The notes under the pieces: generated by a model | Seen by the model: only the letters and a program-made list of their open reading frames with translations | Databases searched by the model: none | What the model was told of the DNA's origin: nothing | Shown: positions 57,401 to 64,000 of the stretch, one piece after another | Layout: each line of letters opens with the position of its first letter | How positions within the stretch are numbered: the stretch's first letter is position 1 | Program-made: the position numbers and the translations under genes | Assembly: GCA_963832725.1 (NCBI GenBank) | Contig: CAWHVG010000002.1 | Location: 1,597,684-1,661,683 of the forward strand | DNA from: JAEZBP01 sp963832725 | GTDB lineage: Bacteria; Myxococcota_A; Polyangia; Polyangiales; Sandaracinaceae | DNA: 64,000 bases | Direction: 5' to 3'

Positions 57401-58001
57401 CGGCTTCGGCGCAAGTTGCGCCGCGGGGGAAGACCCGCAGACATTCTGTTACTGGCAGCTGACGTTCAATATCGAAGAGTCACGACTTGTTGGTCAAGGT
57501 GCGCGGTTCGGGGGTGGCTTTGCATTTGGGAACTTCAACTACCGGGTGGGCGATGTCGCAGCCAACGTGGTGGGTACCGGCGTCATCAACTGTGATTCCG
57601 CGAGCGGGGATGCGTGCTATTCGACGGCGGGAGTACCGTTCAGCCTCTCACACGAGCCGCTTGGGGTTGAAGGTGATCCATCGGCATACACGGTTCGTAC
57701 CCATTCGGGCTCGCTGTATCCGGTGCACCTGTTCAAAGGGATGATCGAGAACGGTCGCGCGCTTGCGGCAGAGCGTTATCTTACGAATCCGCTCTCGCCC
57801 TCAGACAGCTCGCTAATTGGGCAGTATATTCACACCGAGCTGCGTGGACGTCCGATCACGGGACAGTATCGGGTCATACTCTGGGATCAGCCGGGGTTCG
57901 ACTTCAATCGAATGGAGGACGTGCAGCTCCTGATTCGGTATCGGTACTTCACCCGCACGGGCGCAGCGCACATGTGTGGAGGGGACACCACGGGCGGCTG
58001 A
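51475..58001 (+). CDS. Giant surface lipoprotein, possible TcA-like component (multiple frameshifts)
   Basis: One frame-broken gene of about 2,170 aa. It starts MNDRSRITMLRTTRYLFLSV with lipobox LVAC (Cys26). The remaining pieces continue through six breaks: near 52077, near 52311 (stop or double indel), near 52555, at a C13 run (52707-52719), at an extra A near 53093, and near 54300. The final intact stretch (1204 aa from 54387) has long helical/coiled-coil segments around 55730-56200 (LEQQQRIEFDRFRKAVLADFDG) and a C-terminal beta domain ending ITGQYRVILWDQPGFDFNRM, then EDVQLLIRYRYFT. That ending loosely resembles TcA toxin subunits ('DVxLHxRYTA'). The resemblance is tentative; function is otherwise unknown. 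Confidence 0.6.
52707..52719 (+). repeat. Homopolymer tract C13 inside a coding region
   Basis: Thirteen consecutive C within the giant lipoprotein gene, encoding poly-Pro (GISASPPPP). The coding frame changes across it. Such a tract is a common basecalling or assembly failure, but also a possible phase-variation switch. Confidence 0.9.
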
Positions 58002-58067
58002 GGGGGCTCGTGGGAAGGTGTCTTGAGTCATCGGCCAGGCGAGCACGCGTAGGCGACCGGAGGGAGC

Positions 58068-61000
58068 ATGAGGCGGAGGAAGGTACACAGCAGGCGTGTT
58101 GACCGTCTCGTGACGGCAGCGGCGGCTGCGTGTTTCCTCGTCGGGTGCGGGGTGCGGGTGCCCGTGACGGAGTCGGACGCAGGGAGTGTGGCCTCGGGGG
58201 ATGCAGGGGCCGAGCGTGAGTCCACGGTCACCCTCCGCACGCTGCCGAGCCGACAGGGCCCGAGGGTCGGGGGGCTATTCCCAATCGAGCCTCGAGCGGG
58301 CTGGAACTCGCCGGCCGCCTGTGTGGATGAGTATCAGACGGACGGATTGTCGTCGCCCACGTTTTGCACGGAGTGTTGGGCCCAGACGAGCTTGCCCACC
58401 TCTCTGGATTCGCAACGACGACGGGGACCGGTTCGGCGCCGCGATGGCGCTCGGTGACTTCAACGGTGACGGCTACCCGGACCTCGCGGTCGGCGCTCCC
58501 GGTGAGGATGTGGACGGCAACGCCGACGCTGGTGCCGTGTACCTGTACCTCGGAACGGAGCGAGGTTTCGAGCCCTGGCACGTTCTCCATGGAAAGAACC
58601 TCACGATTGCACCGGGGCTCGGCTTCGGGACGGCGCTCGCCGCCGGCGATATCGACGAAAACGGCGACGCGGACCTCGTCGTCGCGTACGGGGCTCACAG
58701 CTCCACGCAGCTGTTCGAGGTCTGGTCCGATGCGTGGGTGTACCAGAAGGCCGGACTGGACGTGAGCGGCCCGGGCGTGCTCCTGGCGGACGTGGACGCT
58801 GACGGGCAGAGCCCGAGCAACAGTGAGTTTGGTGCTGCCCTCCGGCTGGCGGACTTCGACGGCGACGGGCACATCGACCTGGCGGTCGGCGCGCCGGGGC
58901 AATACTCGGTGGCGGACAGCGCGGATACCGGGGCCGCCTACATCCTCTACGGGAATGGTGTGTACCTCGATGGCTATTCCGCTCAGCGGCTGTTGCCCTC
59001 GGACTTGGTCACCGCGTCTTCGGGGATGCGTTTCGGGGAAGTGCTCGATGTGGGGGACGTGACGAGCGACGGGACGCTCGATGTGCTCGTCGGCCTCGCC
59101 GCGCAAGCCGAGGTGCTGGCCTATCAGTCGGGAACGGGCGGGTTCGGCGTGTTCACGTACGCGGGGAAGACGGGGCTCGGTGACTCGGTGCTCGTCGGGA
59201 ACCCTGGCGGGGGCCCCGCGGTGCTCGCTGGTGGCACGGGTACGACGACGGTCAGCGCGTTTACCGGCATCGACTTGGGAGGCGGATACACACCCCTCGA
59301 CAGCTCCTTGCAGGGGAGCCCGATGGGGTTCGCGGATCTCAAGGTTCCGTCGACGGAGCAGTTGCTCTTCGCCACCACGGATTCGCCTGCTGGGTCTCTT
59401 CCGGTCGTGGGAGTAGCGGACCTGGGCGCGACGCTCACGCCGAGCTTCTACCTGGGCCCGTCGGTTCCCCGCGAGGCGTCGGATGGGTTTGGGCAACGTG
59501 TCATCGTGGCCGACTACGACGGCGACGCGCGTACTGACGTGATCGTCGGAGCGCCGTCGGTGTCGGGAGCGGGGGCCGGCCGTGTCTACGTGTTTTCGGT
59601 CACGGATGCATCCCAGTGGGCGGACCCGGAGTATTGGAGCAGTGTATGGGCCGCGGCGGGATACACGAGCTCTGGCAATCCGACGTATGAAGATCCGATG
59701 CCGGTGCAAGTCGTGACGCAGGAGACCACGCCAGGAAACTGCGACCGATGCGCGGTCCTCCAATTGGCTGACGGGGAGCTCTGCGGCGACCTGATGGGCG
59801 CAGACATCTGTCTGTCTAGTGCATGTTTCACTCGGACGGGCTGCGGGGATGGCTATCGCGGAGCCGGCGCCGGGGACCACGGAGTGGCCGCGAGAAGGCT
59901 GCGACGACGGGAACACGAGCGACGGAGACGCGTGCTCGAGCTCCTGCACACCGACGCCGTTCGTCGTGTCGTCGATCGACGGCGAAGACGCGTCTCCAGC
60001 GGGGCGAGCGCCGGCCGTGGCCGAGGACCCCACCACCGGCGACGTCCTGGTCGTCTACATGGCCGATCACGGTGATGCGCGAGAGCTGCGCGCCCGGCGT
60101 TTCACGTCGGGGGGCGTGCCCATCGACACGGAGACCGATCCCGTCGTCATCGCCACCGACCTCGGCCTGGGCTGGAACGTCGACGCAAGCGTCGCGGGAC
60201 GATCCAGCGGCGGTTGGACGGTGGCGTGGAGCGATCCGAATGTCGACGGCGAGGAGGCGGGCATTGCGGCTCGAGACGTCGCCCCCGATGGCACGCTCGG
60301 AACCATACGCGCGATGAACGTGCAGACCCTCGGTAGGCAGTACGAGCCGGAGGTGTTCGCCGTCCCCGGTGGATACGGGGTGGTGTGGGTCGACGCCGGG
60401 GGCGTCGACGGGCCGTTGGGAAGCGCGATCGTGAAGCTGACTGCCTTCGGCGACGACGGAACCCTGTTCATCACCGAGACGGCCATCTCCGACGTCACCA
60501 GCGTGGCCAGTGAACCGGCGATCACGATGGGTGACATGGGTGCGCTCTTCGTGTGGACCGAGGAGGCCGCCGTCGAGGCGGACCTGTCCTACGTGATGGG
60601 AAGCATGTTCGGCAGCGCGCCCGGGGCGCCGTTCGTCGTTTCGGCCGCGGCCGGGTCCGAGCCGGCGCTCACGTTCTTTGGCAGCGGGTTCGGCGTCGCA
60701 TGGGTCCGTCGCGACGCCACGTACGACTACCTCGGCGACATCTTGGTGAGCTTCGTCGATGAGTCCACCGACCCGCCCACCGTGCCCGCCAACTACACAA
60801 TCGTCGATCAACAGGACCATGCCGAGGTCGCGCCGAGCATAGAGGTCTTCGGCATGGGCGCGCTGATCGCATACGAAGATGGCGGTCACCGGCAGGGCGT
60901 GGCGCTCGCTGGCGCGGGTGGAGCCCCGCTCACCTCCGAGCAGACCGATCTCGCCGGCTATCTGACCGACGGGCTCCAGGGCGACGTCGCGCTTCGCCAG

Positions 61001-61108
61001 ACGTCGAAGGGGATCTGGGTCCTCTGGAGCGACGCGAGCGACTCCAGCGCGCTGGGTGACCCAGCGGCGTACCGCTCGGTCTTCGGCTACCTCTTACCCC
61101 CGGACTGA
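58068..61108 (+). CDS. FG-GAP repeat lipoprotein with Cys-rich DUF4215 repeat (two frameshifts)
   Basis: Lipoprotein of about 1,013 aa: GGAGGGAGC ribosome site, lipobox FLVGC (Cys27). After one break near 58405 come at least three FG-GAP/integrin-alpha-like repeats with Ca-binding DxNxDGxxD (GDFNGDGYPDLAVGAPG, ADFDGDGHIDLAVGAPG, ADYDGDARTDVIVGAPS), predicting a beta-propeller. An extra G at 59860-59861 breaks a single DUF4215 module (CGDGYREP...GCDDGNTSDGDACSSSC), restored by its removal. The last ~390 residues form another propeller-like domain. Likely a surface adhesion or assembly protein; it ends 11 bp before the SpvB/TcB gene. Confidence 0.8.
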
Positions 61109-61119
61109 CGGAGCCTCCG

Positions 61120-64000
61120 TGCGTTGGGATTATCGACCGCTGACCAGGCCGGAGCCCCGCTTCGTCACCCGGCTTCTCTGTTCCGTTCTCGCGTGCTTGG
61201 TCTTCTGGGCGCCCGTCGTCCCGATCGCGTACGCGCAGGATCCGGAAGGCACGCAGCCTGCGGCGACGGAGACGGGGACCGTCGCGGAGCTCAGCCCCGA
61301 GGTCGTGGAGGCCGTGCGGGGCGGGGCCGCGGACCCCGATCTCCGTGAGGAGCTCCAGCGCGCGCGGGAGGAGATCGCGAACGAGAGCATCGCCAACGCG
61401 GACGCGCCCTCCGCCCCCGCCGGCTCTACGGTGCCGATTCTCGCTTCCCGGTGGCGCCAGCGCGAGCGCGGTGACGCCGCAGGCGATCAGCCTGCCCAGC
61501 GCGGAGGGCTCGGTGCAGGGGATGGGCGAGAGCTTCTCGCCTGTCTTGAGCTCGGGGACGGCGACGTTCTCGGTCCCGATCGCGGTGGCTCCCGGCCGAG
61601 CGGGCGTGAAGCCGTCGATCGCGCTGACCTACGCGACGACGGGCGGCAACGGCCCGGTCGGCTTCGGGTGGGGCCTCGGCGTCCCGTTCATCAGCCGCCA
61701 GACCGACCGCGGCATGCCCCGCTACATCGACGAGTCGGCCTGGCACGGACAAGAAGACCGCTTCATCTACAACGGCGGTCAGGAGCTGGTACCGGTCGAC
61801 TCGACCGCGATCGGCACGGTCGACGGGCAGGCCAATGGCGGAACCGCGCCTGCCGTCCCCACGGAGGTGTCGGGGTGGCAGCAGTACCGGGCGCGCGTGG
61901 AAGGCGGCTTCATGCGCTTCTTCCGCTCGCCCGACTCCACGCGCTGGATCGTGCAGAGCAAGGACGGGACGCGCTTCGACTTCGGTTTGCTCCCGACGGG
62001 AACGGGACCGTCGGAAGCCGTGACGGCATCGAGCTACGCCCTCGAGCGGGACCCGGAGATGCCGAGCGGCGGCATCTACCGCTGGTGCCTCACGCGGATG
62101 AGCGACGCGCACGGCTCGACCGTCTACTACCTCTACGATCAGCCGGACGGTCAGAGCTACCTGACGGACATCTACTATGTCTCGCCGAACGGCTCGCCGG
62201 GGAGCTGCGCGAGCAGCAATCCGGACACCGCGCGCACCTGCACGCAGTCCCTCTCGACCTACGGCGCGCACGTCCGCCTGCTGTACGAGCCGCGCGACGA
62301 CGTGTACGCGAACTACCTGGCCGGCTGGCGAATCGAGACGTCGCAGCGGCTGCAGCAAATCGAGGTCACAGCGTGGGACGACGCAAGCGGCGGACGGACG
62401 CTGGTTCGGCGCTATCACCTGACCTACGGGAGCGACACGTTCCACTCGCTGCTGAGCCAGATCCAGGTCGAGGGCCGCCCGGAGACCAGCGGCTCGAGCA
62501 CCGGGCCGCGCCTGCCCCCGATGACCTTCCAGTACACGGACATGCCGGATCGGGGGGATCCCCGGGTTCGCACGATCGACAGCACGGTCCACACGGTGGC
62601 GTCGAGCCCGCCGCACTCGGTGGACGAGGGCCGGAGCGATCTCTTCGACGTCAACAGCGACGGCTTGCCCGACCTGATGGTCACCGACCCTGCGCGCTAC
62701 CGGACCAGCGACGGGCAGCCGGCGGTAGGCGTCTTCTTCAACGGCTTCTCGGGCTCGAGCGCGACGCCGGCTGGCGAGACGGCGCACTTCTCGGACGCAG
62801 TTCCGATGCCGATGGCGCCGAGTCTCTCGAGCGTGTTGAGCCTGTCCAACCTGAACGTCGTGCCGATGGACATCGACGGCGACGGCCGGAGCGACCTGCT
62901 CCACATGCCGCGCCTTCGCACGTACGGCTGGTGGGCGCCGACGCGAGCGGCCGGGAACCTCACGATGCCCGACGTCTCGCCCGCGAATCAAGGCTGGGAG
63001 TGGACGTACGCGCAGACGACGCTCCCGATGGACGACACCGACCCGCGGATCGATCTGGGCCGCGACGGCTCGCACATCCGCGTGCTGGACGTGAACCACG
63101 ACAACCTCATCGACGTGGTCCGGACGACGGGCACGGTGATGCAGACGTGGGTGAACCTCGGGTGGCTGCCCGGCGGCGACGGACGCTCGGCAGCTACACG
63201 TGGGACGGTACGCAGTAGGTGTTATCGACGCAGCCCTTTGAGAGCTGCCTTCTCTACGCGGGGACCCCGATCGATTTCGAGGACACGGAGGTCCGCCTCG
63301 CCGACATGAACGGCGACGGCCTGCAGGACATCGCGAAGCTCCAGCCCGGCCGCATCATCTACTGGCCCGGCCGTGGCGAAGGCGTGTGGGGCGAAGGCTC
63401 GCGCGACTGCGCGCCGGGCGCAGGGGCTGGCCGCTACATCGAGATGGCGACGCCGCCCACCGGCTTGGCCATCGATCTGGACGGCGTGTTCCTGAGCGAC
63501 GTCGACATGGACGGCGCCTCGGACATCGTCCAGGTGCGCTTCCGCAACGTGGACGTGTGGTTCAACCGCGCGGGCCAGGGTTGGACGGAAGCGGGTGACC
63601 ATCGGCAGTACGCCGGCGACGCCGAGCTTCGCGCCTCGCGTGCGCTTCGCCGACATCGACGGCAGTGGCACGACGGACATCATCTGGGGCAACGCGTCGA
63701 ACTGGCAGTTCGTCGACCCGGCGGGCGGCCGGCGCCCGCGCCTCTTGGTCGGCGTGGACAACGGCCTCGGCGCGTTCACGACCATCTCCTACGGCTCGAG
63801 CGCCGAGGACTACGTGGCCGACCTGCAAGCCGCGTCCGAGTGCACCGACGGCTCGTGCGACCGCTTCACCTGGACGTCCACCCCGACCGGTCCGGACGAC
63901 CGGCTCTGCACCCTGAGCGGTCAGACCGGCCTACCGCCAAGGTGCGACTCGACCGCGACCGGCTCGCAGGACCAGTGGATGATCCGCGCAAACGGGAGCC
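61120..64000 (+). CDS. SpvB/TcB-type toxin complex protein, 3'-truncated by window edge
   Basis: Starts at GTG 61120 with a signal peptide (VLACLVFWAPVVPIAYAQ) and an Ala/Glu-rich linker. A frameshift near 61437 leads into the SpvB domain: GASASAVTPQAISLPSAEGS, YATTGGNGPVGFGWGLGVP and ISRQTDRGMPRYID. VCBS/FG-GAP-like DxDGDGxxD repeats follow. The TcB middle domain starts after an in-frame TAG/indel region near 63180-63218 (RLADMNGDGLQDIAKLQPGR, then a shift near 63596, and LLVGVDNGLGAFTTISYGSS). The gene continues off the window. TcB/RHS proteins encapsulate toxic C-termini; whether this one carries a toxin lies outside what is visible. Confidence 0.82.

Overview
The window is high-GC bacterial chromosome of myxobacterial type (Myxococcota, probably Polyangia). 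Supporting signs are Cys-rich CDDGN repeats (DUF4215), thrombospondin-3/MopE-like secreted lipoproteins, a Hanks-type Ser/Thr kinase with a transmembrane anchor, and a metalloprotease whose C-terminus looks like a MYXO-CTERM sorting tail. I see no rRNA, tRNA, CRISPR array or transposase.

Left part (0-25 kb): two secreted Cys/Asp-rich proteins; a Gld-type ABC exporter operon (ATPase, permease, GldG-like auxiliary protein, DUF4340 protein); an 860-bp non-coding repeat region; a histidine kinase carrying a CarH-type B12/light-sensing module; then a carboxyltransferase, a Ser/Thr kinase, a D-aminoacylase-type amidohydrolase, a WbuC cupin, a VWA lipoprotein, AstB, two proteins of uncertain function and DprA.

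Centre (25.5-37.1 kb): a complete group 1h (high-affinity, actinobacterial-type) [NiFe]-hydrogenase island. A leftward operon hypC-hypD-SIS-hypE-hhyS-hhyL-72 aa protein ends at a strong intrinsic terminator. A rightward operon hypA-hypB-NifU/Rieske-DUF5947-unknown-protease-small membrane protein diverges from it across about 180 bp. Such enzymes let resting aerobes live on trace atmospheric H2. The leftward operon reads as conserved protein chopped by many single-base frameshifts, most likely a poor consensus rather than decay.

Right-centre (37-48 kb): housekeeping genes (trmFO with an odd membrane-anchored C-terminal extension, xerC, DUF523, YqiA-like esterase, cupin, hslV, hslU, thioesterase), an Rpn-type PD-(D/E)XK nuclease with a duplicated C-terminal stub, and two regulator-like genes.

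Right end (48.5-64 kb): five rightward genes that overlap or nearly touch, all predicted secreted or surface-anchored: a matrixin-like protease, an Ig-like lipoprotein, a giant (about 2,170 aa) lipoprotein, an FG-GAP lipoprotein and an SpvB/TcB-type toxin-scaffold protein running off the window. This looks like a Tc-toxin-related or surface-delivery operon and is the best candidate for an undescribed system. Single-base frameshifts occur here too, several at homopolymers, so many 'broken' genes are probably intact in the cell.
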